A stretch of 64,000 nt of DNA from Marsupella aquatica (lineage: Eukaryota > Marchantiophyta), in contig OZ316891.1 in assembly GCA_973895155.1 (NCBI GenBank), positions 28,210,001-28,274,000 on the forward strand. Reading direction: 5' to 3'. Shown here piece after piece: positions 22,406 to 36,200 of the stretch. Position 1 is the first letter of the stretch, and each line of letters opens with the position of its first letter. A model generated the notes under the pieces. That model was not told the DNA's origin, did not search any database, and saw only the letters and a list, made by a program, of their open reading frames with translations. Made by a program: the position numbers and the translations under genes.

Positions 22406-23977
22406 ATGAATTCTTTGGTTAGACCTTCCTCTTCGCCTGGTGGACAGCTGGGGCAACACTTAATCGATGGGAGCAATGTTCTGGGAATGAGAAACGCGCT
22501 GACCCACAGCCCATTGTCATTGAACGTCGCGGACGAGAATGTCTCAAGATACACTGGAAGCGAATTGAAGGCAGCGCAGGCAATACTCGAGCAGCCTAGC
22601 AGAGCTTTAAGCGTTAATACTCAAATGCCAGGGGACAAAAGCAGTACTGATTTTGGTAAGTGATTCTCACTGGTATTCACGCTCAGTTTCAAGGTAGTTA
22701 TTAGCTCCGTCCTGCACAAAGTAAGCTACAGGTCGTCGCTAGGTTGTCATACCATGTTCCGATGGGTATCTCTTCTAAGACAGTGTCCAATTTCATATTA
22801 TTGTTCACACATCGAGGTACAGTAGTCAATCAAAGGATGGTCGTTTTCTCCGTCTGGAACGAGTGGAATGATTAGCAAGAATGCACTCGAGTCAATTGTA
22901 ATTTATAGTTGTTTTGAAACTTGGTAGAGAGTTTCAATTTCTAGCCTGGGGAATTAAAATAAAGGCTGTCCACCATTACAGGTAGCAAACTAATATTGAG
23001 CAGCACCCATCTAGCCGGCAGTTTGGTACTATGTACATTCAACACTTCGTTGATTCTTTCAATCGCCTCCTGGATTTTGGTGTCTTCCAAGATTTTCAGA
23101 TAGCTGGCTAACGCCTTTGCAAACGACGATGAATGTAATTAGAAAGTTGATTCTCATGATGGGCATTTAGCTATGGGTTGAACAATCTTACGGGCTGATT
23201 GAATTGACCAAGAAGACGTTATATGTGACGTATGATGGTGTAGGATCATGCACTCTAGGGGCAGGAACGAGTAGAGAGGACGGAGTAGCAGAATTCAAAG
23301 GCCCTGCTGTCCATGGATTAGTGCGTTTCTCTCAAGTAAACCACCAAGAAGCGAGAATTGAGGCAGAATTTGATGGTTTGACTCCTGGAAGGCTGCTTTG
23401 CTGCTCTGTGAACGAGTACGGCGACCTGCGGGAGGGAGCTGCAAGCACGGGCAACACTTATTGTCCCCTTTCGATCGGATCACTTGCCCGGGAGCCGGTA
23501 TTTAATTCCTTCTCTTAGTATTGAAAGACACAATGGAATTCAAACAATTATCTCTCCATGATACGCAACTGTATGAATCAGCTCTTACTCTAACGATTGC
23601 CCTCCTGTGTTAATTTGGCAAAATTCTCTTAGAGACTCAATATTTGACAATCCGTTACCATACGACCGTGAGAGGAATATATTTACGAAGGGTGCTGAAT
23701 TTGTTCGTAGGTTGGTGAGGCGGCACCCGGCATTCTCGGAACTATTACTGCAGACAGCGTGGGGCACGCTACATTCGTGGGGACAAGCTCGCGCCTTGCA
23801 GTTTGGGATGTCATTGGGCGGTCTGTCGTACTCTATCAGATTTCAGGCGAAGAACAGAAATCGCGTCCGACAGATGCCATTGCCGCTTCCGTGATTGCCA
23901 GGAGCTCAGTCCGCGGAACTGGTGCTCTTAACAGGCTTTGTGCATGCGATGGAACAGTCGTCTGGCAATCTAGATAG
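22406..23977 (+). CDS. CCS: CCS-like copper chaperone for superoxide dismutase, lacking domain I
   Basis: Three exons, 22406-22655, 23244-23497 and 23711-23977, join in phase with GT-AG borders and give about 256 residues. Exon 2 encodes the SOD-like domain signature VAEFKGPAVHGLVRFSQV, ARIEAEFDGLTPG and VNEYGDLREGAASTGNTYCPL. Exon 3 continues with LAVWDVIGRSVVLY and ends ALNRLCACDGTVVWQSR, where CAC is the CxC copper-transfer motif of domain III. CCS proteins deliver copper to, and oxidise the disulfide of, Cu/Zn SOD in the cytosol and plastids. The N-terminal heavy-metal-associated domain with MxCxxC is not present in exon 1, which is instead Ser/Asn/Gln-rich and unrecognised (perhaps a targeting segment), nor did I see it in the introns. 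Either this is a domain I-less form, or an upstream exon was lost. Confidence 0.82.
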
Positions 23978-25389
23978 TCTTGTCAACTGATTAAAATGAT
24001 ATGTGGCTCTTACTTGCAGTAAAGAAACTCTAGGTAGAAAATTTCGCTAGAAGTTGTAGAAGCTCCTTAATTCATGCACTGGCCTTGGGTGTATTAATTT
24101 CAAAACAGCTCTGGTAGATCGTTGGTTAATTATTGATCCGATGCTACAGTAGTTTCCGAAGCAATTCGAATTCATGAAGCGAATCACAGTGTTAGATCAA
24201 GGGTGGAACTTTTACACTAGAGTCTGCTGGCTCCAACCCAGAATATTGATCCACAAAGACGGCTTCATTCACACTTTCCTAATGCACACTATCAATTCTC
24301 CATACCGGTAGAGATACATTGGAACAGGACTAGATTTATTAGTAGGTTTTCGACTGGGAATAAATTACTCGCTGTTCGTTGAACCTGGGATTCGTTTGAA
24401 CTCAATTGTTGCGTATCATTTTTGAGTCCCAAAATTCATCCAAGCACAGTAGTGTACGAACTGTAATCCTTTTGTTATCTCTGAGTTGGGATCTGCTAGT
24501 TCCTCCACAAAGCTTAATATCTGTATGGCTGTGGAAAAGAACTAGATGAGCTTTATCCCTGCTGATTACCTGATAACAATGGTCCTCGCCACAAGCATTA
24601 TTTTGTTGATGGTAGAATTCACAATTCACAGGAAAGCTTAACCTCTTTGCAGGTGAGAGGAACAGGCAAACCAAAGGCATCCATCTAGTCTTGACTTTGC
24701 CTCAATTCCACTCACTTCGGTATTGAATGCATGAGATCGACCTGAGTGCACGAGATGGACCTGACTGCTCTACCTTGTACTACCAAACTGGCTTATATGT
24801 AAAACAATGCACAAGTCACCCCAAAGATCTTGTATGACTTCTCAACATGCCATCTCCCTCACTTATGAGTTGGAATAACCTTTTTCCAAGAGATGCATTA
24901 CAGTTCATGTCATCTCAGCAACTTCCAGCTTTCAGATTCCACCTTGATTTTCAGCACGCCTTCAACAAGGTGTGATACACAAGTCACTCGCTGCGGTAAT
25001 CCCGTTGGTAGACAGGGGACTTCCAAGAAAGGCAGAGGTCAGTCAATCGGAGATCTTATGCTGTTGTTGTTGCAAGCCTGATTGGTATACTTGCAGCTCT
25101 TCACGAAAGGTTTCGTTGTCAATACACAGATGGTTTATTGCAGTCCAGCAAAGCTGACAGAGATTTCATGCTTGGTCAGGAGCAAATTCAGGGACAACAC
25201 TCGTAGTGACCTTTAGCAACAACAGTGCAGACTCGAGCCAGCTGAATTGAACACTTCTGTAACGGATGGCTATAATATTTAACATCACGTTTTTGCGTGG
25301 AGAACATTGTGAGATACATCAAGTTTCTATCTCAAATCAAATCCTAAAGAGACTTTCATTAACTCATACAATGTGATACCGGTCACTAC
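23978..25389. other. Spacer, no gene recognised
   Basis: No convincing coding region. On the minus strand around 25,055-25,160 a Gln-rich frame (QSGLQQQQHKISD then stop) could be the last exon of the neighbouring coiled-coil gene, but the splice junction is uncertain. Confidence 0.4.
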
Positions 25390-28300
25390 CTCAATCTCCA
25401 TGCTTTGCTCGCTTGATTGCTTTTGAATCTTCTCCAATGATTGCTGCATGTTGTTCAGATAAAGATGTCATTAGTTAAGTCGATGCCATCACAGAGCAGT
25501 AGATTCGACCCTGAGCTGAATTCGAACCAAAGAATTAGATGACCTCTTCTCGAGTTGTCACCCTGCTACAACTTGAGTCACTTGTTAAGGAAGGACGCCC
25601 AGATGGTTCCCTAGCTTAAAAAGGTTCCTGACCTTTCCCACGACCGCTCAGCCACGAGGGGTTAAATTCCTTGTTTTTTTGTAACGAGAGGAGCTTTGGC
25701 ATATATATATAATAAAACACCTGAACGAAAACTACGTAACCACCAGAGTACCCTCGTTACAAAATAAAACACCGAAAGTATTTTAGTGAAGTGCTGGATT
25801 ATCTCAGATAAGTCCTCTGTTTAGATGTGGACGTAATCCTTGCCATAACCGCTTGCAATTAAGGGGGGAAAAAAAGATAAGAATCGCCATACTCGAGGAC
25901 TGAACTTTGACAGTGGTATGTGAATCATTCGAGTCATCTACCCTTTTTTAAGTCTAGGTGCTATTCAGATCTGTCGTGAACCTTGTTATGAACCTTCTCT
26001 CTTTACCAACATGCAACCCTCGCCCTCTTCCTCCCTCCCGCCCTGAACATTAACGAATACCCACCCAGTAAGACAATTGAAGAGGCCAAGAATGAGGGAT
26101 GAGGACTAAGAACTTGTTGATTACTCACACCCATTTGCTGGCTGTCGCTTTGCAAAGTACAGAGCTGGTCCTGGATATGCTGCATGCTCCTTGACAATGC
26201 CTCACAGGCCTGCATACACTGCTCAGCAACAATAGGTCGTCTCGATTCTCCAAGATTTTTCTCCGAAGCAGTGCTGCTGATGTCCCTGCTGGCGTTCAGG
26301 CTTCCAGTGCGAATATTACTGCTTGAGCAGCTCACCTTACTCACCTTCCTCTCTTTCTTAAGTAAATGATAATTTCCTTCCATGAAGTAGGGCGATAGGG
26401 CCTCCTGTCGTTGTCGCCTAAGTGACTTTATGGCAAGATCCGTTCTGCGAGGGTAATTCCTTGTCAGGACCACATGCAGCATCAAAAATGTACAGAAATA
26501 CTCAATGTTACAAGTCATTGTCGATACAAACAATTGACGAGCACAACGATATTTCCTTACGAGTGACAAACACTACACTACAAATGTTGGACGAACTCTT
26601 AAATGTTTGTAATAATTGTGAGAATCGACAGTTCTGATCGAAGAGATGCCAAGGTCATGCCCTCCGCAACACTCAAAGCATTTCTTCAATGAAACCCAAT
26701 CCCATGACAATATTTTGGGTAAAGATTCCGTTGAGGCTGTATGCATGTCGCCACAAGCAGGAATAACTGCAGGCTGAGAACCGGTTTCAATAAGGTAATG
26801 AAACTCAAATCAAAGCCTCATTCTAGTGCCTCACTTATCCAGGCGTTGGTTGATGGAAGCAGCATGACGCCTGAATTGCTTTTGCACCATTGCAGCCACT
26901 TTCTTTCCTGCTGGCCGCTGGACCCACAATCTGCCTCTAGCAAGAAAACCCTGCACATGAGTTATGTGCAAATAATGGTTGTAACATTTGAGACTGCGAG
27001 TACTCGTCATTGCTAAGCGACCCATTTCAGGACTATTGGACTCTGTCGGCGATCGAGCTTGCAGGCCTTTTCGATATTCAAGGAGATGAATTAGTATTCA
27101 AGCCAAGAACTGAACGAAGCATGGGACCTTTCCTGTAACTCTCTTTCAAACGGCTAGAACGTTTTACTCATCAGCACAATTAAGCTTCTTGTTCTGAGCA
27201 GAGGGAGTTTTATTGAGGTGCATACTACTTTAGCATGGTGGTTTTTATTCAGGAACTTGTGTGTGGATCGGGTTCACCGTCATCTTTCTCACTACCATCT
27301 CCATGTCATTTTACTAAGTGACTTTCATGTTCAGCATACAGTTCAGAGACACATGTGTGTCCAGGAGCCCTTACTTTCATCTTGGTCTGTTTTGATCTAT
27401 CTCGCTTTGCTAAGCGACGCTCCAAGCCAATGATGTTCCTCATCATCTCCTCCAGAATGTTTGCACTTGCTGCAGAACCATCGGTGGCATTCGGATGTGC
27501 TGGTTGGGGTGCTGGATCTTCTTTGTCTTGTGGGTGCTCTTGTAAATTTCTCATAGAATTCGGCTCAGGAGTATGTGAGATATTAGCCTTTGTCTTAGTC
27601 ACCACCCTCTCAACTCTCCTTTCACCAGGCCATCGATCATCTATGATTCCTGTCAGCTTTTCCATCTGAGCCCTGAATTCCATTCTCGAAATCGATTTAT
27701 TGATATGCGTGATGCCGTCAGGAATCTGTGATCCTCCAAGGGTTCCAGAGCTCTGATCTGCATTACTCAGCAGCTGCTCGCTAGACATATCTTGTACCAT
27801 ATCTGGCTCTGGCCACTGCTGACTCTTCTTTGAGATGGGTTCCGTTATCTCCTTCTTTGCAGTAATTGTAAACCTCTTGGACATGGAATAATTATCCAGA
27901 TTTCGCAAGATTTCATCCAGGTTTCGTATTTTCTGGGAAATACAAGCAGATGCGGCAGGCCGCGCGGAGGCATTCTGATGATGATTCTTGTTGTGTTTTA
28001 GATCAAGCGTGGTAGTACTGCCTAACCCACATCTCTGCAAAATTCCCTGCAAGGTGGAGGAGCCTGATGTGGGCGGAGAAGGGAGAGCCGGAGGAGAACA
28101 GTCTGTTCCTCCTATGGCGCCAGGGCTACAGTAAGCAATCTTATTAGGAGAGAAGTACGGAGCAGTGGACGATCGAATCCTCTCATGTGCAGTAGCAGCG
28201 CCCCATGTTGCGGCAGCAGTGCTCGCGGAGAAAAGCTCAGACGTGAGGTCAATACCGACACCTGCTTTGGATGAGTTGAAATGGGGGAATGGGAACTTTG

Positions 28301-28451
28301 GGAAGGCATTGGAGGCCGATGATGCTGATCCTCCTTGGGAGAAGTCATGCAATTTCTCTAAAGAAAACAAGGGATCTGTGTTCATTTGAAGGAGGGTAGG
28401 TGAGGGGAATGAGGACGCAGATGCATAGGGTGCACTAGGTTGCAAATCCAT
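25390..28451 (-). CDS. Unrecognised multi-exon protein with C-terminal coiled coil
   Basis: Four exons join in phase with GT-AG borders: 28451-27375, 26950-26835, 26444-26129 and 25443-25390. The gene probably continues below 25390. Exon 1 (359 codons) starts MDLQPSAPYASASSF and is Ser/Pro/Ala-rich and probably disordered; it ends in a basic helix, ILEEMMRNIIGLERRLAKRD. Exon 2 is basic (GRLWVQRPAGKKVAAMVQKQ). Exon 3 has a basic LRRQRQEAL stretch and then a heptad-like segment, ALSRSMQHIQDQLCTLQSDS, continued in exon 4 by QSLEKIQKQSSEQSMEIE. If exon 2 is not spliced it ends at a TGA one base pattern later (LDK-stop), so an alternative short form is possible. The composition suggests a nuclear scaffold or regulatory protein; I do not recognise the family. 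Confidence 0.6.
25678..25763. repeat. Small foldback with TTTGTAACGAG arms
   Basis: The 11-bp arm tttgtaacgag (25678-25688) is exactly inverted at 25753-25763 (ctcgttacaaa) around an AT-rich centre. It lies in the intron/3' region of the coiled-coil gene. It may be a tiny MITE remnant. Confidence 0.6.
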
Positions 28452-31400
28452 GGTGGTTGCCTGCTGAATTGCAGTATCAGAACAGATCCTCTTCCCTGAT
28501 ATCTCCTCTCAAGAGCAAACTCAATATACAGGGATTCTGTTACGTTTCCCTGTCGACCGAAAGAAGGTTCATAAACTACATAACAAGTTGAGAGAGGTAG
28601 ATTGGACCAGTTTGAAATTGGATTTCACTTCAAAGAGACAACTAATTTGAATTGACTGAATTTTGACCCCTGGGGCAGAGTGAAGTACAGTGGAGGCAAG
28701 TAGCCACATGGGAACTCTAACCGTCGGAAAAGACAAGGAGAACCATTCCTAGAAGCAACAACTACACTCCTCCGTTGAACGTTGAGGGCAGACAAATGAG
28801 ATAGACAATTCGAGCATTTCCAGTGTCCAGCTTTCAGAGCTCCCCAAGATTCACTTCTGGGTTTCATTAACAGCGTTGTGTTGAGAGAAATCAATCACTC
28901 TGCCCGTCTTGAGTTGCGCCTTGCCAATCGATCTTGCCTTAAAAACACTCGCTCTTGCCTTCGTAAACGCCTGGCTCGCCAAGCCCTCCAGACGAAAGAG
29001 CCAACTAGCGCAGCGAGACCCACAGCTACCCAAAGGCGAACACTCCCAATCACCAGAAGTGCTTCAAGCTTTTTCCTGACCTTTGATATTCTTGAAGGTG
29101 GTGCTCGCTTCAATTGCCAAAACATCGAAAATTTGCATTAGAGTTTGGGAGTTTCTTCCGTCCTCGACCAGATGCTCGAATTTTCCAGCCGTCAGCTATC
29201 TAACTCTCCTCAAAATCCAACCAGTGTATTGTGTTTTACCTCGGATTTCTTCACCTAGCGGGCTACGTGGCAGAAGAGACTACACAATACTGAGAATTGC
29301 ATCAACAATGCATTGCAAACACCCGTCCGCCGAACCAGAGGCCTCCAGAAAAACCGAGGAGTTCACAAGGAGTTGCTGTGCATTGAATTTTCAAATCGCT
29401 TTGTAGGATAACGAGGAGAATTGGCACCCAAAACTCTGAGAGATTTACAGAAAAACGAAGGCGTGACGCTTCTAAGGCACATGAAATATTTGCTAGGATG
29501 CGACCGGGGCAATAATGCATGGGGAATGGCTGACAATGTCTCAAACTACAAGAGACAGAAGAAAAATGACAAGAAGAATGATTCAGCAACAGAGAAACTT
29601 GGCTTATACGTCAGCAACGGACGGTAAGGAAGGTAGGTCATGGATCCATTAGCATAGGGAACTAATCTGAACCAGAAGTGGGAGATATCAGAGCCCACAC
29701 AATCTAAGATCCATATTGGCTGCAGTAATGCAAATCCTCGAGTATTCAAGTCGAGTGACCAAACCTAACCTGCAATTTAGTCAAGAGTGCAACATCCCTT
29801 CAGAGATTTCAGCAGAAACTAGACAATTCCTGAAACAACATTGCAGGGAAAAGTCGGCATGGAGCAATTTGCCGATGACAAGTGACACAAGTGCTCAGTC
29901 ATGCAAGCACTAGGAGCAATGGAATGCCAACAGGAAACAAATCGACAACGCCAAAGATGAGGGAATAAGTGCATCAACTCAAAAATGATCCGCAATCTCG
30001 GAACAGAAAGAGAAGCAAAATCAAACCATATTGAAACAAAGATCATGCAATTATGACAGAGAGCTGAAGAACATCTCATGTCAATGAGCAATATGAAAGG
30101 TGAAACAAATTCAGGGCAAATGCAGCAATGTCAGAAAACAGTGCTAGTCGGAACTCAATCTAGACTTCTCTGTTGATTAACAAAAAAGGTGCACGAATGC
30201 CCCTCTCAGAAAGCTCATTTGCAATTCAGAAAGAAACCTTGATGCAGAGGGCTACTAAGGCCATCAATTGAATGGCATTTCACTGCCTTCCCGTCCTTCA
30301 TTCGTGAACTCATCATCCCTGAATTGCAGGAGGAGTGCTCAACTGACAGTATACGGAGCACGAGTGACTGAGAACAAACCGTTGTTGAACTACGTACCCT
30401 ACATAGGAACTGTGTAAACCTCAACACGGTAGCAGGCGACTATGGTAAACTATAGGATCCCAGTGATTGGTTTCCGTGCAGTCCCCTCCCCCTTCCCTCT
30501 CCATTAAACTACAACTTAGGGCCACTTTAGAAGACGGGCGTGGCAATTTAGTCCCTCTTTTTTCAGGATCAAATCAATCACGGCCGTTGTTTCAGCCTGC
30601 CCGGTCACTCCTTGCTTTAGAAGACTGGCGCGGCAAGTTGAGCTGCGGGAACGACTGAACCTGCATTCTGGTATGGATCAGCTCGGGCTAGCCGGCTCGG
30701 GACTCTCATCCGGGCGCTAGACTATCAGACCTCCAGAGGTGCAAAAATGGGCAGGCCGCTTTCTCCTACAATTCCTGCCTTGGATTCTACCGTACACAAA
30801 AAGTTGGGCTCTGTTACAGCCCTGGTAGAAAGTACTCAAATTGCCGCGCCCGTCTTGTAAAGTGGCCCTTAGAACCAATTGAAGTAAAGAGGGGAACCAG
30901 TTTATTTCTAAAGGCCATACAAAGTGCAATAGAGCAAAAATCAAAAGAGGTCCATGGAGGAGGGAGAACCAATGTGTTTTGTAGCCAGTACATTCCCATT
31001 TTCCTGCTCATAGCAATGAGAATGAATGTTGTCCTCTTTCCTCATCACATTAGAAGAACCAGCAATACTACTCTTTCTGTGAAGGTAGATAGAGGTGAAG
31101 ACAAAAAAGACATTGCAATAAAGGAGAATATTTGCTAATATCCACTGTCACCAATATCTTGCCCCTAATCCCTATTTTCTGCTTGCCCTTCCACTTTAAG
31201 TTATGCCCCCAGAGTAAGTCAGGGTCTCAAGGCTTCACTCTAGATAATAGGCCCTAGAAGAATTTGTATAGCAATTATATAGTTGCAGATGTTAGCAAGT
31301 GAGAGTCTAATAGGTTGTGAATGAAGGTTTACGGGTTATCACTGTCCATAGAGGTCTAATTAGGGTTCACTCTCTCAGTCCGGACATATTTTCCAATTTC

Positions 31401-32164
31401 TGAAAATGATTATCTTGTGTCTTTTGGGTCCATAGAGGATGTACGTTTCATTAGCTCCAGAAACCCTTTACAATTTGTTTTCTTTGTATGTCTATACAAG
31501 GTTGTGAGGCATTACCCTAGGGTGAATCTACCCCTATACTAGCTTGGCCTAGAGGCTCTCAAATTTGAATGTGAAATATGATAAGGTGCCAATGGTAGAC
31601 AGTGAGAAGATGAAACTTTTGTAATGTAAAAATGAAATTAATTGTTCAAAAAAGCATTTGGACTCTGGAACTCATCCTCACATGGGCTGTAACCCCTTCA
31701 GGCTCAGTGTCCTTTGGGATTCCATCCCATTATTCTTTTGGAGGGATGGGCTTTTACATCCAATTGTGTATCTTTTCCAAATTTTCTGTCTTGCTTTCTG
31801 TGCTATGCAGGTAGTTTTCCCAGGAAGGTATGTATAGGGTAATGATGGATTGGTCTAGGGTTACTGGTATGTAACCCTGTGACCAGAAAGTGAAGAAATG
31901 CTGACCAGTGGCAGTCAGGAAAATTTTCTGAGCTTTGTGGGAACGGGCTTCAGACAGTAACCCCAGCCCAAACAGTCATTAACATATGTAATACCTATCC
32001 CGAAAAAGATTACCAGACAAGATTTTTTGGGCACAGGGTTATGAAAATGGTGGCACCTGGTAGAAAAGGTAACACACCGGTAACCTTTCTTCTTGGCAGG
32101 AATTAAGTGGTACCTGATCTCTGTGCAGTAATTTCCACAAGAAAGAAGGTCTGTAACTAACATC
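28452..32164. other. Intergenic region without recognised genes
   Basis: Several short frames occur. One at 28,895-29,125 (minus) encodes a possible membrane segment, VRLWVAVGLAALVGSFVW, followed by an Arg-rich tail, but has no other support. A foldback is listed separately. Confidence 0.45.
30514..30872. repeat. Foldback with ~36-bp inverted arms and a third internal copy
   Basis: The left arm (30514-30552, cttagggccactttagaaga then cgggcgtggcaattta) is inverted at 30837-30872. A partial third copy in the left-arm orientation (tttagaagactggcgcggca) sits at about 30,615-30,636. This looks like the remains of a foldback or MITE-type element. Confidence 0.6.
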
Positions 32165-32960
32165 AATGGTGTTAAACAATCTTTCTAAAGCACAATAGTT
32201 TTCCCAAGAAAGCTCTAACTGATCTCTCTAACTGTGCAGTAGGCTTTCTCAGACACTAGCTGGGCCATCGATGGTGGTAAACGATCCCTCTAAACCATAC
32301 AATAGTTTTCCCAAGCAGGAACAGGGGCCAACTGTACTGTTGACGGTGGTCCCAATCTCTCTAAACTGTAGAGTAGTTTTCCAAAGAATGGGCTCTAACT
32401 GCGCTGTTGACGGTGGTCCCGACCTCTCTAAACCATAGAGTAATTGTCTCAAAGGAAGAATTATCTCGAATTGCACTGTCGACGGTGGTCCCAATCTCTC
32501 CAAACCATTGAGTATTTATTCCAAAGACGAACACAATCTAACTGCACCATTGCCGTTGGGACGTGGAAGAACTATCTCTAAAGGCACCGTTGACGGTGGT
32601 CCCGATCTCTCTAAACCATAGAGTAGTTTTCCCGAGAGCAAACAGGCTCTAACTGCACCATCAACAGTGGTCCCGATCTCTCTAAACCATAGAGTAGTTT
32701 TCCCGAGAAAGAACGGGCTCTAACTGCACCGTCGTCCACGGTGGTTCCGATCTCTCTAAACCATAGGGTAGTTTTCCCAAGCAAGAACGGAATCCAACTG
32801 CGCCGTAGACGGTGGTTCCGATCTCTATAAACCATAGAGTAGTTTTCCCAAGAAAGAACGGGATCTAACTGCGCCGTAGACGGTGACACCGATCTCTCTA
32901 AAGCGTGCAGTAGTTTTGACAAGGGAGAAGAGGCACTAACTGCGCCGTCGACGGTGATAC
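32165..32960. repeat. Minisatellite, ~70-bp unit, about ten copies
   Basis: Degenerate direct repeats contain ctctctaaaccatagagtag, then ttttccc, then gctctaactgc, then cgacggtggtcc. Copies of the ctctaaac block lie near 32,285, 32,356, 32,424, 32,496, 32,607, 32,677, 32,755, 32,825 and 32,893, with more diverged units at the left. The array ends about 250 bp upstream of the start codon at 33212, so it lies in or next to that gene's promoter. The embedded gacggtgg.ccgatctctct could bind a factor repeatedly; that is inference. Confidence 0.8.
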
Positions 32961-33211
32961 TGAAATCGTGCGTCGGACGCGAACTCCCGAAACTCGCGTC
33001 GGCCGTCTCTTTTGCTCTCTCTCTGTCATTTTTCGTTCCTCCTTTTCTTCGATTCCCACTCGAGAAAAAACAGAGCTCGAAGTCTCAAACCTTCGCATCA
33101 GCGTTTCTTCGAGACAAACGCAGAGGGATCGTTAATTACGAGAAGAGGAAAAGCTTCGCGTCGACGAATTGAAGGTGGAGGTAGAGGTGACGGAGCAGGA
33201 GCAGGAAAAGT

Positions 33212-36200
33212 ATGGCGAAATCGAAGCGGAGCAATCCCGGGGCCGCACTGCTTGTGGCGCTGGTGGTGATGGCGTGCAGCAGTCTAGTGGCAGTGACTCG
33301 GGCCGCGTCTAACAATAATGATGAAATTCCAGCAATCACCGGTACGTTTTCTTTTTGGTTTTGCTCTCCCTCTGGTGACTGACGATGTTGTTTTGAGTCG
33401 AGGAAAGAATCCCTTGTTTTGCACATTCGAGTGAGTGAGTGCCAGAGATCCGACGAGGAGAACAGTTGACGGTTGCAATTGCCCTAATTCCAACTACTCC
33501 AGCAGTTGTGCAGATCTCTCTCTCTCTCTCGCTCTGTCGCTCTCTCTCTCTCACAAGCTCGAGGTTTACGGTTTATTTTTAACAAACTAACCAAACTCAG
33601 GCAATTCAGCACGGGAAGTTGTTATGCTCACGCGACTTCATGCTTTCCGATGTGGATTAGTGAAGTGATTGTCAAAAGGGGGCGTGCGGTGGGTCTGGTC
33701 TTGCGTTGAATCTGACAGTAGCTTCGTTGTTTCTACAAAGTTAGCTCTCTTCATAGGTTCTAACGACGTCCGTTTGTTTCGGTAGGAACAGTCACTAGCT
33801 AAAATTGCTGTACGTTTGAATCATTTCATGTCCATGTGTCGCATCAAACAACTGTAGGTTAATACCGTGAGTTTCGCAGCTGTAGCAGAGCACCATAGTC
33901 GATATGATTTCTTTGACAGGCCTTACGAATGGTGAACTTTCTTCTTCTAACAATGTATGAAAATATGTGCTAGAAAAAAAATACGAGTCTAAGCTGATAC
34001 CGCTACAATGTTGTCCCTTTTGGTCACTGATTCGTAAAACAACAGTTCCTGCATTCTGAAATCACTTATCGTTCAAATGTTTTTGCCACGGAAGTCTGCT
34101 CAAATGTAGGAACTACTTACGGCAATTCCGGGTCTCCCAAAATTTTATTTGGCTGGGACTGTCGTAGAAGCGATTTGTTGCCCCATGGAAAGTTAAGGTA
34201 ATTTTAATTTTCATATTGATGACAGAATTTAACGAGATGAGCTGAGTTCAGCAGCAATGGTGGACCAAGTTTAGAGTGACGTGACTTTGGAGTTCAGGAC
34301 GCGTCGCAACCGACGTTTATGCTCTTAGTTACTAATATCGCCTTCGGTTGTATTTGAACAGATTGGTCTTCCATTGACAGACTGGAGCAAGCCTTGAAAG
34401 CTGCAACATTCCTTCCCCTCTCGTCTCAGAAGCTGATCCTCGAGACGATTGGTGAGGCGCTGGTTGCTGTCGGGGAGGGCCCTCATTGCAACGTCTTTGG
34501 AGGTCCTGCTGCTTGTCTTCCAATACCAGAATCTTCAGACTATGCACGTTTGTGTCATGCTTACAACCAGAAGGTGGATTGTGCTTTTGAGATGGAGGCT
34601 CTACAAGGAATTCACCAAGACCCAGACTCTATGATGCGAGACAGACTGACAAAAGATAATGGTGAATAGTTTAACTCTTACAGTCCATTCTTGGCCTTTT
34701 GTTTGAGTTTTGACAGTCAGGGTGTGAGGTTAGATGAATCAGTGACGCAATCTTGAAGTTTGAGCTCTTTCTCAAATTGACATGCCACAATATGATTTCC
34801 TCTGGTTATTTCCTCTCACTGACGATTGAAATTGTTTTTGATTGCTGCATTGTGTGCAACAGGAAGCCCTCCCTGCCCAAAGTGTTACGCTGCTCTTCAT
34901 AAGTTTTGGTGTGCCCAGACAGTACCAGCCTGTGGTACATTTGACAAAGTTGTAGACGAAATCTTGGTATGAAATTTTCCCTTGTAGTAATTTTGAATGT
35001 TGGATACAGTGGTAGTCGTTGTCGGTTTCGGTGCGTCAAGGATAGACGTTTCGTGTTCTTGTTCCATCACGTTCAGTTGCCATTTGGTCGACGTGTACTT
35101 ATGTTGGCTAGTCTGTCCACTCGTATATAATGTTACTGCTTTCTGGTCTTTCCTTTAGAGGAAGACGTGACTGCGATGGGGTTATCAATGTGGATTTTGA
35201 TTAGCTGTTCACCAAGATTAATAACCCCTATGTTACTCGTGCGTCATACTGAAGGATCTCTGCTGCCTTTTCTGCAGCCTATGATATCTGCGGTGGCTTT
35301 GAAGAAGGCGACACCAAGTTCTGCGTTGCAAGAAGCAATTCCGAGGATGCTACAAACTGCTAGTCTCGGGCTCCCATGCAGGAAAATGTGTAATGCAATA
35401 AGTGATACATGTGGTTGCGGTGAGGCTGCTACATTTGGGGAGGTAATTAACTACTATAACCGTTCAACAGTTTTGGAGAGGTGCAGTAATATAATATATT
35501 CCACTGTGGATTACTAACTAGGAATCATCGAACTCATTTCTTTCAAGTGCATTTTGCCTTTATTTGTAGCAGCCATGTATGTCAGAAACTCGGTTTGGCT
35601 GAGTCTCGGTTGTTTCTAGCGCATCCCATTCTGTTGACAGGATTTAACATGGAACTTCTACTCGATTAACAGGTGATGACGAGTATCCAGAAGCAAACTT
35701 CAGAGGGCTATGGCACAAACATGTCATCGTCCACTGCACAAGAAGTGTTTCAGAAAGTTTGGAATGTCCCAGTTTGCGATCTCTTTTCAGAGGAGACAGT
35801 GCCAGGGTTTACTGGTGTCTGCGATGTGGGCACTGAGGAACCAAACTGTGAGTGGTGCAGCCGAAAGAATCATCCCACAAATATACATGAGCAGATTGTG
35901 GCTCAAATTGCCCAAACAGTATCAGGCATAATGCAGGTACGTAGCACAGCTTATGGAACGGTTTTGGTTTACTTTTAAGATAGAAATTTTTAGGCTTATT
36001 AGGCATGTCTATTAACGATTGTTGGTGATTTACCAACAAATTTCATGGAACTGGTCGGGAAGGCCTTCGACCTTAGCAGTAACCGTCATAGGGACCTTGC
36101 AAGGATGCTATTACATGTTGAACTCGAGGGATCAACTGGTAGCCAGGCTAATGATCATGGATCGCGACATTAGGTTGTTTCCTACGCAGTTTTTTAACTT

